From: Thermopetrobacter sp. TC1
Lineage (GTDB): Bacteria > Pseudomonadota > Alphaproteobacteria > Rhizobiales > Aestuariivirgaceae
Length of the DNA: 64,000 bases
Direction: 5' to 3'
Assembly: GCF_000746275.1 (NCBI RefSeq)
Contig: NZ_JQKX01000020.1
Coordinates: forward strand, 102,172 to 166,171
Below the pieces are notes generated by a model that saw nothing but the letters and a program-made list of their open reading frames with translations, did no database searches and was not told the DNA's origin. Made by a program: the position numbers and the translations under genes. This document shows positions 10,061 to 18,328 of the stretch, piece by piece (within the stretch, counting starts at the first letter, position 1; every line of letters starts with the position of its first letter).

Positions 10061-10713
10061 GGGAGATGCAACCCGTCAGCGGTGATGAGAGCCTGGAGGC
10101 CCTTGTGCTCCGGGTCTTTCTCAAGACCATTGATCTTGTCGGCGGCCCGCGCACGCTCGCGGAGCGGCGGCATCTGACATGGGCCAATTCGCTGATGAGC
10201 GCATCCTATATCATCGTGCTGCATGAGGAGGCGCTGAAATCAGTGAACGAAATCGCCGCCTTTCTGGGGCTTTCGCGCGCGACCGTGCAGAACGTGCTGC
10301 ATGCCAATCCCGACCTGGCGCTGGCGAAGGTTCAGGACATCGCAGAAGAGGAAAAGGACATTCATGTTCATATCGCGGGCGGTCTGGCGAAACAGGCCTA
10401 CAGGCTTGTGCGGCAAGGGCTGGAAGAGCCAAGGGTTCTGCGCTTCTTCATGGAATCCTTTGCCGAACTTCTCGGCATTGACTGGGCCAGCCAGGTGCTC
10501 AAGGCGATCAGGGGGCTGGAATTTCCTCTCAGCGATCCGGCCGTTCTCGCTGAACGCCTGAAAGGCGTGAAACTGAACGGCCATGATGCGGAAGACATCA
10601 CGCCGCACCTGAAATATCCCATCGACACACCATCAGACTTGCTGCGCCAGCTCAGGCAGTGGCTGGAAAATCAGCAGCAGGATGCGCACGCCGGGGAAAC
10701 GGAAGCAACGTGA
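10057..10713 (+). CDS. Putative helix-turn-helix partner of the KaiC-like ATPase
   Basis: A 218-residue protein starting at the ATG that overlaps the preceding stop by four bases, so the two are almost certainly translated together. Residues 45-85 include the segment KSVNEIAAFLGLSRATVQNVL, a clear helix-turn-helix pattern, preceded by a helical stretch. From memory this matches the 'near_KaiC' regulatory domain reported next to archaeal KaiC-like genes; that assignment needs a profile search. The C-terminal half is helical and ends hydrophilic and glutamine-rich. It probably binds DNA or acts as an adaptor for the ATPase. Confidence 0.6.
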   Translation: MREMQPVSGDESLEALVLRVFLKTIDLVGGPRTLAERRHLTWANSLMSASYIIVLHEEALKSVNEIAAFLGLSRATVQNVLHANPDLALAKVQDIAEEEKDIHVHIAGGLAKQAYRLVRQGLEEPRVLRFFMESFAELLGIDWASQVLKAIRGLEFPLSDPAVLAERLKGVKLNGHDAEDITPHLKYPIDTPSDLLRQLRQWLENQQQDAHAGETEAT

Positions 10714-11462
10714 GATGCCCCACCGTCCCATATAAAAATTTTCCATAATATATCTTATACGATTGATGGATATGTGTAGCTGCCACAAGAACGCCTCTTG
10801 GCCTGTCAGGCGACAGCTCCCCTATCACCTGCACGGGGTTTTGTTAGACCACACACATTGCCGCCTTTCTGAAAGCCATGGGTCTCAAACTCATTCATGC
10901 ATTTGTGGCCTGAGATACCGTCTTCCGCCCCTTGGTATCCAATTTAAATTGCTTTGTGTGTGTGAATGATTTTCGCTACGAAGAGCGTGATTGATTACAT
11001 GCTACGCAGATGCGTTTATCTAGGCAGTCTTACCCCTTTGCCCCAAACTTGAGAGGTTGTTATTTTTTATTGAGTATCAAGTACTTACGTCATGCCCGGG
11101 CGTGTCCCGGGCATCCAGGGGCGGTTTACGCATACAGGAGTGGCAGGCAGGAACGCTTCTTTCGGGCTCTGTCCTTGAAAGGGACCTCCCAATCAAAAAG
11201 CATACGGCCCAGATCAAGCCTGCTGGTGAGCACCACCGCCCACCAAAAACGCCTCATTCCTGGCCCTGGATTGCCGGGACAAGGCCCGGCAATGACGTTT
11301 TCTTTTGTTTTTCAATGAGTTAAGAAACTAGCCCCTAACTTACGGAAAGTCTTTTTTCTCGATCGATTTGACGGCAATATCATACTTCCTGAATTTCCTC
11401 GGACACCAATGAGCTTCCGCCGGTATGACGGTGTAGCTGTGACGCAATACAGGACGGTTTTG
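10714..11462. other. Gene-free repeat-rich gap
   Basis: No coding region can be supported here. The first 60 bases are AT-rich. About 10870-10994 carries worn pieces of the 85-bp inverted repeat and the TGGTATCCAA...GAATGATTTTC module also seen at 4600. At 11090-11112 a hairpin of the widespread GCCCGGGCGTGTCCCGGGC type occurs, and 11236-11350 holds a second repeat module (see 11251). Confidence 0.6.
11251..11350 (+). repeat. Dispersed repeat module (copy also at 55847)
   Basis: Reads GGCCCTGGATTGCCGG, a GCCGGGACAAGGCCCGGC hairpin, then TCAATGAGTTAA. The same order recurs at 55847-55947. The bases just before (CGCCCACCAAAAACGCCTCATTC) match, with a few differences, the reverse complement of the flank of composite repeat D near 59360-59410. 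Confidence 0.65.
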
Positions 11463-13286
11463 TCATTCCACCGTGACCGACTTGGCGAGGTTGCGCGGCT
11501 GATCCACGTCCGTGCCGAGGAAGACGGCGGCGTGATAGGCCAGAAGCTGCACAGGGATGGCATAGAGGATCGGCGAGACGAAGGGATCGGCTGCCGGCAC
11601 CGCGATGGTCTCGAAGGCCTCTGCGCCATGGGCCCGGGCTCCTTCTTCGTCCGTGATCAGCACGATGCGGGCGCCGCGCGCCGCCACCTCCTGCATGTTG
11701 GAGACAGTCTTGTCAAACAGCTTGTCCCGCGGGGCGATGACCACCACCGGCACATTCTCGTCAATGAGCGCGATGGGCCCGTGCTTGAGCTCGCCGGCGG
11801 CATAGCCCTCGGCGTGAATATAGGAGATCTCCTTCAGCTTCAGCGCCCCTTCCAGCGCGATGGGATAGTTGATGCCACGGCCGAGATAGAGGATGTCGCG
11901 CGCATGGGCGATCTTCTGGGCCACGGTATCGATATGCGCATCCTGCTTGAGAGCGGTCACCACCAGCCGCGGCACCTCGCTTAAAGTTTTCACCAGGCGC
12001 TTTTCTTCATCCGCATCCATACAGCCGCGCATGCGTGCCAGATGAATGGCGAAGGCGGCCAGAACCGCGAGCTGGCAGGTAAAGGCCTTGGTGGAGGCCA
12101 CGCCGATCTCCGGCCCGGCATAGGTGCGCAGGATCACGTCGCTTTCCCGCGCGATGGTGGATTCCGGCACGTTGACGACAGCGGCCACCACCTGCCCCTT
12201 CTCCTTGCAGTAACGCAGGGCCGCCAGCGTGTCCGCCGTCTCGCCCGATTGCGAAATGACTAGGGAAAGCCCCCCTTCCTTCAGCGGCGCCTCGCGATAG
12301 CGGAACTCCGAGGCCACATCCACCTCCACCGGCAGCCGCGCCAAACGCTCAATCCAGTATTTCGCCACCATGCCCGCATAGTGGGCGGTGCCGCAGGCGG
12401 TGATGGTGATGCGATCGATGGCGGAAAGATCAACGGGCATATCGGGCAGCGTCACCCTGCCCTCGTGAAAATTCACGTATTCGGCCAGCGTATGCCCGAT
12501 CACGTCCGGCTGCTCGGCGATCTCCTTGGCCATGAAATGCCTGTGGCCGCCCTTGTCCACCAGAAGGGCCGAGGCCTGGGTGAAGCTTAAAGGGCGCACC
12601 ACCTGCCGCCCCGCTTCGTCGAAGACATCGAGGCGGTCGCGCCGCACCACGGCCATGTCGCCGTCCTCGAGATAGGTCACCCGCGAGGTGAACGGGGCCA
12701 GCGCAATGGCATCCGAGCCTAAGAACATCTCACCGTCGCCATGGCCGATGGCAAGCGGCGAGCCGCGCCGCGCCGCAATCAGCAGATCATCCTCGCCCTC
12801 GAACATGATGACGAAGGCAAACGCGCCTTCCAGCATCTTCAGAACGCTGCGCACCGCCTCCTGTGGCGCCTCACCCGCCTTCAGGCGCTGATCGATGAGA
12901 TGGGCGACGATCTCCGTATCCGTATCGCTCTTTACCGTCACACCGGCTTCTTCCAGCTGCGCCTTCAGCACCTGGAAATTCTCGATGATGCCGTTGTGCA
13001 CGATGGCCACGGATCCGGCGATGTGCGGATGCGCATTCTCCTCCGTTGGCGCGCCATGCGTGGCCCAGCGGGTGTGCCCGATGCCGATTGTGGCCTGGCT
13101 GGGGGTTTCCTGAATGCGCGCAAGCAGGTTGTTGAGCTTGCCCGCGGCGCGCAGCCTCTTGAAACGCCCCTCTTCCAGAAACGCAATACCGGCGGAATCG
13201 TATCCGCGATATTCCAGCCGCTTTAACGCCTCATACAGGCGCATGGCCACAGGCTCGGTGCCGATGATGCCAACGATGCCGCACAT
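11463..13286 (-). CDS. glmS: Glucosamine-6-phosphate synthase (glutamine-hydrolysing)
   Basis: Makes glucosamine-6-phosphate from fructose-6-phosphate and glutamine, the first step towards UDP-GlcNAc for peptidoglycan and LPS. The 607-residue protein begins MCGIVGIIG with the catalytic N-terminal cysteine once Met is removed. The glutaminase domain covers about residues 1-230, followed by two SIS sugar-isomerase domains (VISQSGETADTLAAL; GRGINYPIALEGALKLKE) and the C-terminal DQPRNLAKSVTVE. It lies downstream of glmU in the same direction, separated by 235 bases that contain an inverted repeat. I see no glmS ribozyme-like leader. Confidence 0.97.
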   Translation of the reverse strand: MCGIVGIIGTEPVAMRLYEALKRLEYRGYDSAGIAFLEEGRFKRLRAAGKLNNLLARIQETPSQATIGIGHTRWATHGAPTEENAHPHIAGSVAIVHNGIIENFQVLKAQLEEAGVTVKSDTDTEIVAHLIDQRLKAGEAPQEAVRSVLKMLEGAFAFVIMFEGEDDLLIAARRGSPLAIGHGDGEMFLGSDAIALAPFTSRVTYLEDGDMAVVRRDRLDVFDEAGRQVVRPLSFTQASALLVDKGGHRHFMAKEIAEQPDVIGHTLAEYVNFHEGRVTLPDMPVDLSAIDRITITACGTAHYAGMVAKYWIERLARLPVEVDVASEFRYREAPLKEGGLSLVISQSGETADTLAALRYCKEKGQVVAAVVNVPESTIARESDVILRTYAGPEIGVASTKAFTCQLAVLAAFAIHLARMRGCMDADEEKRLVKTLSEVPRLVVTALKQDAHIDTVAQKIAHARDILYLGRGINYPIALEGALKLKEISYIHAEGYAAGELKHGPIALIDENVPVVVIAPRDKLFDKTVSNMQEVAARGARIVLITDEEGARAHGAEAFETIAVPAADPFVSPILYAIPVQLLAYHAAVFLGTDVDQPRNLAKSVTVE

Positions 13287-13391
13287 GATCCCTACCGTCC
13301 GTACTTAATTTACAAAAAACCTAAGCACATATCCCAACACAATCGGGCACGTGCACCAAATACCTTCATTTCATGCACACGGCACACACAT

Positions 13392-13475
13392 TGTCATACC
13401 TGCGAAAGCTGGTATCTCAGGCCACAAATGCATGAGTTTGCGGCACGAGACCCCGGCTTTCGCCGGGGTGACGAG
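13392..13475. repeat. 85-bp inverted repeat between glmU and glmS
   Basis: Left arm GTCATACCTGCGAAAGCTGG and right arm CCCCGGCTTTCGCCGGGGTGAC flank a centre containing GGCCACAAATGCATGAG. It is one of several copies in the window (36338, 58157, partial at 4578, 4837, 10870 and 63688). The type is widespread between proteobacterial genes. Confidence 0.75.
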
Positions 13476-13521
13476 GAAGTTAGCAGTCTTGTGTTGTGTA
13501 GTTTGATTCATGCCCCTCAAT

Positions 13522-14877
13522 TCATGACGTTTTTCGGGCAAGCGCGCGCATCTTTTCACGAAAGCGCCGCGCCCATCCCGGCTTGTTCACCTGCCGCGCG
13601 CGGGCCAGCGCCAGCGCCTCCTCCGGCACATCCTCCGTGATCACGCTGCCTGAGCCGACATAGGCGCCGCGGCCGATCTTCACCGGCGCCACCAGGGAAG
13701 AGTTGGAGCCGATGAAGGCCTCCGCGCCGATGTCGGTGAAATGCTTGGAAAAGCCATCATAGTTGCAGGTGATGGTGCCGGCGCCGATGTTGGCCCGCGC
13801 GCCCACACGGGCATCGCCGATGTAGGTGAAGTGATTGACCTTCGCCCCTTCCTCCACCGTCGCCTTCTTCACCTCGACGAAATTGCCGATCTTGGCGCCT
13901 GTGGCGATCTCCGCCCCGGGGCGCAGGCGCGCGAAAGGACCGATCATGGCATGAGGGGCGATCGTGGCCTGCTCGATGTGACTGTGCGCCCGGATCACCG
14001 CGCCCTCGCCCACCGTTACACCGGGGCCGAACCACACCCAGGGCTCGATGACCACATCCGGTGCAAGCTTCGTGTCAAAGCTCAGGAAAACAGAAGTAGG
14101 ATCCTGAAAGGTGGCGCCATCGCGCATGGCCTGAAGGCGCAGCCGGTTCTGCATCGCGGCCTCCGCCGCGGCCAGCTGCACGCGATCATTCACGCCCATG
14201 ACCTCTTCCTCGTCACAAAGGACATGAACGACCTTGCGCCCTTCCGCCGCAGCCATGGCCACCAGGTCGGTGAGATAATACTCGCCCTTGGCATTGTCGT
14301 TGGAGACCCTGGGCAGCAAGGCGCGCAGCAGATCGGCATCAATGGCGATAATGCCGGAATTGCAAAGTCTTATCTTTTTTTCTTCATCCGTCGCATCAAC
14401 TTCTTCCCGAATGCCGGTCACATCGCCCTGATCATTGAGGAGCAGCCGGCCGTAACCTGTCGGGTCCGCGGCGGTAAAGGCGAGGATGACGAGATCGGCT
14501 CCCTGCTCCTTCCGCGCCTGAACGAGGCGTTTGAGCGTCTCGCTACGGACCAGGGGCACATCGCCATAAAGAACGAGCACCGTGCCCTCAAAATGCGCAA
14601 GCTCAGGCAGAGCCTGCATGACCGCGTGCGCCGTGCCCAGCCGCTCTTTTTGCGCAACCGTAATCGCGCCGGGCAGCCAGCGCTGTGCTTCTGCCTGCAC
14701 CTCAGGCGCATCCGGCGCAGTGACCACCACCGCGGGATTGGGTTCAAGCGCCGCTGCGGCATCCAGCACATGACCCAGCATCGCACGCCCGGCGATGGCA
14801 TGCAGCACCTTCGGCCGGCGCGACTTCATGCGGGTGCCGAGCCCGGCAGCAAGAACAACAATGGCGACGGCATGCAT
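13522..14877 (-). CDS. glmU: Bifunctional N-acetylglucosamine-1-P uridyltransferase / GlcN-1-P acetyltransferase
   Basis: Catalyses the last two steps to UDP-GlcNAc. The N-terminal pyrophosphorylase domain begins LAAGLGTRMKSRRPKVLH at about residue 10, with the nucleotide-binding VLYGDVPL near 105. From about residue 250 the left-handed beta-helix acetyltransferase domain follows, with hexapeptide runs such as GEGAVIRAHSHIEQ and NFVEVKKATVEEGAKVNH, and the acetyl-CoA region ANIGAGTITCNYDG. The length of 451 residues is normal. It precedes glmS on the minus strand, the usual glmU-glmS order. Confidence 0.97.
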   Translation of the reverse strand: MHAVAIVVLAAGLGTRMKSRRPKVLHAIAGRAMLGHVLDAAAALEPNPAVVVTAPDAPEVQAEAQRWLPGAITVAQKERLGTAHAVMQALPELAHFEGTVLVLYGDVPLVRSETLKRLVQARKEQGADLVILAFTAADPTGYGRLLLNDQGDVTGIREEVDATDEEKKIRLCNSGIIAIDADLLRALLPRVSNDNAKGEYYLTDLVAMAAAEGRKVVHVLCDEEEVMGVNDRVQLAAAEAAMQNRLRLQAMRDGATFQDPTSVFLSFDTKLAPDVVIEPWVWFGPGVTVGEGAVIRAHSHIEQATIAPHAMIGPFARLRPGAEIATGAKIGNFVEVKKATVEEGAKVNHFTYIGDARVGARANIGAGTITCNYDGFSKHFTDIGAEAFIGSNSSLVAPVKIGRGAYVGSGSVITEDVPEEALALARARQVNKPGWARRFREKMRALARKTS

Positions 14878-15037
14878 GTGGCAAGGCCCCCTGCCCTCTT
14901 GATCCCTGCAATCATCCGCACCGTGTCATATGCACATGCGCCCCTAAAAAGAGGTTGCGCAAAGCGCAAAAGGCGCAGTCGCGGATTCCTTTCGGGCATT
15001 AGCAGGCCTTGCCGGGCTTGGCCAGTCGCAAGCGGAA

Positions 15038-15769
15038 TCAGAGTTTACGCACGGTCTGCTTGAGAATCTCGGGCCGCGCCGTCTGCACGAATTCGATGGC
15101 GATTCCCGATTCGTGATGGCGCACCACCCGCCCGCGCATCTTGCCCAAGGTCACGTGCGTGCCGATGGCCGGCAGCACCGCCATGCGCACCGAGGCGCCG
15201 GACAGGGAAATATCCAGCACCTCGCACGGATAGCTGCGCCCGTCGGAAAGCACGATGCGCGACTGACCATCCTGCGGCTCGATGCGCAGATGCCGGCGGC
15301 GTTCCCGCGCGCGGCCTTCGGCCTTGGCCTTCAGCCATTCCAGGGTCTGAACCATCTTCTCGCGCCGCTTCGCCGTCATCTTCAGGGCGAGATGAAAACG
15401 CTTCCGCTCATCCGATTCGTTTTGTTCATCGCCCTCTTCGGCGTTTTTTTCGGCGTGATCGCCCGCCTTGTCCTCTTCAGCCTTCGCCTTCTGCGCATCA
15501 ATGGGCGCATCCTCATCGGGATGAACGACCTTCCCTTCCAGACGGCCCACGTCTTCAAGATAAAGAACGAGCAGCGCCCCTTCTTCGGGCAGGATGTCGG
15601 CCTCAAGCTGCACTGTTTCGATATCAAGACGCGTGGCCGTGCATGCATGCTCGCTGCGATCCGGCAGCATGAAACGCCCTTTCAGCCGCATGGTGACGAC
15701 CGGCGGGCTTTTTTCCGGAGTATCGGTGCGAATGGCGTCTCGCTCCTGTATGGCCTGTGCCTGAGTCAT
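15038..15769 (-). CDS. PilZ-domain protein (tandem, first domain degenerate)
   Basis: Predicted cyclic-di-GMP effector. The C-terminal part of this 243-residue protein has both PilZ motifs: the basic RRRHLRI and DISLSGASV about 35 residues later, matching RxxxR and D/NxSxxG. The N-terminal 80 residues (MRLKGRFMLPDRS...LVLYLEDVGRLEGKVV) look like a second PilZ fold without those residues. The two are joined by a highly charged linker rich in Glu, Asp and Lys. I chose the ATG at 15769; an ATG at 15829 would add 20 residues of no recognisable homology. There are no neighbours that tie it to motility or polysaccharide genes. Confidence 0.75.
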   Translation of the reverse strand: MTQAQAIQERDAIRTDTPEKSPPVVTMRLKGRFMLPDRSEHACTATRLDIETVQLEADILPEEGALLVLYLEDVGRLEGKVVHPDEDAPIDAQKAKAEEDKAGDHAEKNAEEGDEQNESDERKRFHLALKMTAKRREKMVQTLEWLKAKAEGRARERRRHLRIEPQDGQSRIVLSDGRSYPCEVLDISLSGASVRMAVLPAIGTHVTLGKMRGRVVRHHESGIAIEFVQTARPEILKQTVRKL

Positions 15770-16035
15770 GATGCGTCGATCCGTTCCTTGTCTCCGCCCC
15801 GTGCATCCGTCCCCACCTGGACGCATCACACGAAATGTCGCCCCCTCATGCTAGGTGACAGTCGTAAACCCCGCGTTAACGCGCTGGGCGTGAAAACTCT
15901 CATGCGCGCGCAATGCGTGTACCCTTCGGCAAATCCCTCTTCAGCCTCATGCGCAAATCTGCTATGCAGCATGCGGGTTCGTTTGGAAAATCCTGACGGG
16001 GCCTTGTGCTCACGCAAGGGATCTTCGAAGAAAAC

Positions 16036-16112
16036 CGGGGCGTAGCGCAGCCTGGTAGCGCATCTGCTTTGGGAGCAGAGGGTCGCAGGTTCAAATCCTG
16101 CCGCCCCGACCA
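16036..16112 (+). tRNA. tRNA-Pro (TGG anticodon)
   Basis: A 77-nt cloverleaf. The acceptor stem CGGGGCG pairs with CGCCCCG, the anticodon loop TTTGGGA gives TGG, the T arm is GCAGGTTCAAATCCTGC, and the CCA end is encoded at 16110-16112. Confidence 0.96.
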
Positions 16113-16172
16113 GTATCAGAGACATGCATCGCCCAAGGGTTCAGGCGATGTTCAGGGCGGAGGCTGAAGGAC

Positions 16173-16478
16173 ATGCTCGCGCGCATCTACAGACCATCGA
16201 AGAACGCCATGCAGTCCGGCAGGGCGCGCAGCGAGACCTGGGTGCTGGAATTTGAGCCGGAGGCCCCTTATGGCCGCGATCCCTTGATGGGCTGGACGAC
16301 CATGCGTGATGTGCGCCGGCAGATTTCCTTGCGCTTTCCCAGCCGTGAGGCGGCGGAAGCCTATGCCCAGGCGCATGGCATTCCCTATCGCGTTCTGCCC
16401 GAACATGCGCCCAGGCCGAAGCACAAGGCCTATGCCGACAATTTCCGCTTCGGCCGCAAGCGCAACTGGACGCACTAG
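16173..16478 (+). CDS. Complex I accessory subunit, NDUFS4-like (ETC complex I subunit)
   Basis: A 101-residue homologue of the mitochondrial NDUFS4 18-kDa subunit, found in alphaproteobacteria. Characteristic are ARIYRPSKNAMQSGRA at the N-terminus, WVLEFEP, GWTTMRDVRRQISLRF, REAAEAYAQAHGI and the basic KAYADNFRFGRKRNWTH end. It peripherally stabilises NADH:quinone oxidoreductase at the membrane-arm junction. It stands alone, between tRNA-Pro and tRNA-Arg and away from the nuo genes, as is usual. AAGGAC precedes the ATG. Confidence 0.92.
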   Translation: MLARIYRPSKNAMQSGRARSETWVLEFEPEAPYGRDPLMGWTTMRDVRRQISLRFPSREAAEAYAQAHGIPYRVLPEHAPRPKHKAYADNFRFGRKRNWTH

Positions 16479-16598
16479 GAGCTTTTATGTCACCTTGAAC
16501 AGCGCGTCCAAGGAGAATGGATGCACCCCAGATCGCCACGCAGGAGGCGGAAGATAAGGGACAAGGCCGGATCCACAAGCCAGGCGCCGCCCATATAC

Positions 16599-16675
<77 letters not shown>

Positions 16676-16951
16676 ATGAATTCAATGACTTAGGTGGAGC
16701 GCTCTCCATTATCAACAACCTGGTTTACAGCTTGGTTTACAGAATTTGTACCCTGACCGTTCTGCTACTCAAAACTCAGCTCCATTCCGAACAGCATTTC
16801 GGATGGGAGAAGTGCAAACCGTAATGTTGTGCTACGGATGTGCAAAAGCTATCATTTCACAATGGAAAACGGCTCATGATTGCAAAGCGTTTATCGGGCC
16901 TTGGACCGAAAAGGAGAGTCTGAAACAGGTGCTGATTGGGGTGGTGATTAG

Positions 16952-17165
16952 GGAGCGCTGGGCGTCTGGCGGAAGCTGACCGGTGATCTCGAGCAGGACA
17001 GCCTGATGCTCGACGAGTGGTTCCGGAAGTGCCCCCCTGTCGGCGCAGGGCTCCGAGTTTAACACGATCTATGTGAATGGCTCCAACAACTTGCCCAATC
17101 TGCGGCAGGCGGAAGACACTTGGAAGGCCCGCCTGATCAAGGAAGCTTTCCATCAAGCGATGTAA
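16952..17165 (+). pseudogene. 3' remnant of a DNA methyltransferase (restriction-modification Mod-like)
   Basis: Two short stretches in different frames read like the C-terminus of an adenine-specific, type III Mod-like DNA methylase. From 16955 the frame gives ALGVWRKLTGDLEQDS and LDEWFRK; after a run of seven C bases the thread continues one frame over as [16 protein letters not shown] and [16 protein letters not shown], stopping at 17163-17165. An in-frame TAG at 16949 closes it upstream. The catalytic domain is missing, so it cannot be active. The family name comes from memory of these C-terminal motifs and should be checked by BLASTX. It lies just after tRNA-Arg. Confidence 0.5.
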
Positions 17166-17184
17166 GACGTGGAGGGCTGGTAGC

Positions 17185-17748
17185 GTGGAGTGGCTGGATA
17201 AAATACCAAATGGAATTTGGAATATCTTAGCAGGCTTGATCGGTTGGTTCAGCAAAACCATATTCGATGCGTGGCAGAAATCCCGCCGGCCGTTCAAGCA
17301 GGACAAAGAGCGATATGAGGCGGTGATAAATGCGATAGATCCTGTGTATCTGCACTACTTTCGGGAAGCCCCATTGAATTCAATTGAAAGTCGAGCCACC
17401 GATAGCTTGCATAATGCTTTCTATGTTCTCTCTTCAATTCGTAAGAGAAAGCCGAAGTATCTACACAAAAAACTCGATACGCTTGAAAGCGAACTTTTCG
17501 ACGCATTGGCAGATGTCGTGTATTTTTTATCTATGAATCTGTTTCCTCATCGAATGCGCGGAGATATTTATACTATGTATTGGGATAATTTTGATGAATT
17601 GAACAGAAAGCATCGCGAACAATTTCAAAAAATAAAGAATGAGTTGATGAGAAAGATCGATCGTTTAATTGCCGCTTTTGAGGCTTTTCGTGATGAAGGT
17701 AACCGATTGTTTGCAGAGAAGCTTGTGAAAGAAAATTCCGATAGCTAA
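17185..17748 (+). CDS. Hypothetical protein with N-terminal membrane-associated helix
   Basis: A 187-residue protein starting at a GTG with GGAGGG eight bases upstream. The N-terminus (residues 8-28) is a hydrophobic, tryptophan-rich helix, and the rest is helical, charged and rich in Lys, Arg and Phe, with a likely coiled coil around NRKHREQFQKIKNELMRKIDRL. The DNA is more AT-rich than its neighbours. It lies 19 bases after a DNA methyltransferase remnant and before a truncated insertion sequence, behind tRNA-Arg, so it is probably acquired. I do not recognise a family. Its position next to a dead methylase makes a former restriction or defence locus possible but unproven. Confidence 0.6.
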   Translation: MEWLDKIPNGIWNILAGLIGWFSKTIFDAWQKSRRPFKQDKERYEAVINAIDPVYLHYFREAPLNSIESRATDSLHNAFYVLSSIRKRKPKYLHKKLDTLESELFDALADVVYFLSMNLFPHRMRGDIYTMYWDNFDELNRKHREQFQKIKNELMRKIDRLIAAFEAFRDEGNRLFAEKLVKENSDS

Positions 17749-17779
17749 AGCCAATAAAATAAAAAGAAACAGAAATAGC

Positions 17780-18270
17780 TCCATCATTCGGGCCCACCAG
17801 CATTCGGCGGGGGCAAAAAAGGGGGCGCGGAAGACGAAGCCATCGGCCGTTCACACGGCGGATTGACGACCAAGATCCATGTGGTCACCAATGCGAAGGG
17901 ACCGCCCCTCGTCATCAAGGCCACGCCCGGGCAATATGCAGACGTCAGCATGGCGCCGGTTCTGATCGAGGCTCTGCTGGAAAATTGTCATGTGGTGGCG
18001 GACAAAGACTATGACGCCGACACAGTAATCTTGCACATCACAGAGCGGGGCGGCACGGCCTATATCCCTTCCCGACGGCATCGCAAAAATCAAAGCAGCG
18101 TGCCCCGCCATATCTATCGGCTCCGCAATGCCGTTGAGAGATTCTTCAATCGGATCAAGCACTACCGCCGCATCGCCACGCGCTATGACAAGCTCGTCAG
18201 AAACTATCTCGCCGCCATAACCATCACTTCCATCAGGCTCTGGTTGAGGGAGGTGAGTGGATGTTTATGA
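17780..18270 (+). pseudogene. IS5-family transposase, C-terminal fragment with a -1 slip site
   Basis: The DDE transposase fragment begins SIIRAHQHSAGAKK in one frame, then continues after the heptamer A-AAA-AAG (17815-17821) one base back as GGAEDEAIGRSHGGLTTKIH. This is what a programmed -1 frameshift would make and is known in IS5-family members. The rest shows VVADKDYDAD, IPSRRHRKNQ and RNAVERFFNRIKHYRRIATRYDK, the typical end with the catalytic glutamate region. About half the transposase is missing, so the copy is dead. Confidence 0.8.
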
Positions 18271-18282
18271 GTCCCGCCCTAA
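17780..18282 (+). mobile_element. Truncated IS5-family insertion sequence with intact right end
   Basis: Only the right part remains. The 5' half of the transposase gene and the left end are missing; the junction lies near 17780 beside an AT-rich stretch. The right end GTTTATGAGTCCCGCCCT at 18263-18280 matches, with one base missing, the terminal repeat of the two MITE-like elements at 34688 and 62777. Confidence 0.75.
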
Positions 18283-18283
18283 A

Positions 18284-18319
18284 TCGGGGCCGGAGTTTTA
18301 TCCGGCCCCGAGTATTTTT
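18284..18319 (+). terminator. Intrinsic terminator-like hairpin
   Basis: An 11-bp GC-rich stem TCGGGGCCGGA/TCCGGCCCCGA with loop GTTTTA, followed on the plus strand by a short T run at 18315-18319. It lies between the IS remnant and the convergent end of the large exported protein, and may work in both directions. Confidence 0.55.
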
Positions 18320-18328
18320 CATCATTGT

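Noticed and set aside
13287..13521. glmS ribozyme or other riboswitch before glmS
   Set aside because: The gap contains a dispersed inverted repeat and no ribozyme core; glmS ribozymes are not expected in alphaproteobacteria.
16746..16979. 77-codon open frame after tRNA-Arg
   Set aside because: No ribosome-binding site or family resemblance; its end overlaps the methyltransferase remnant in another frame.
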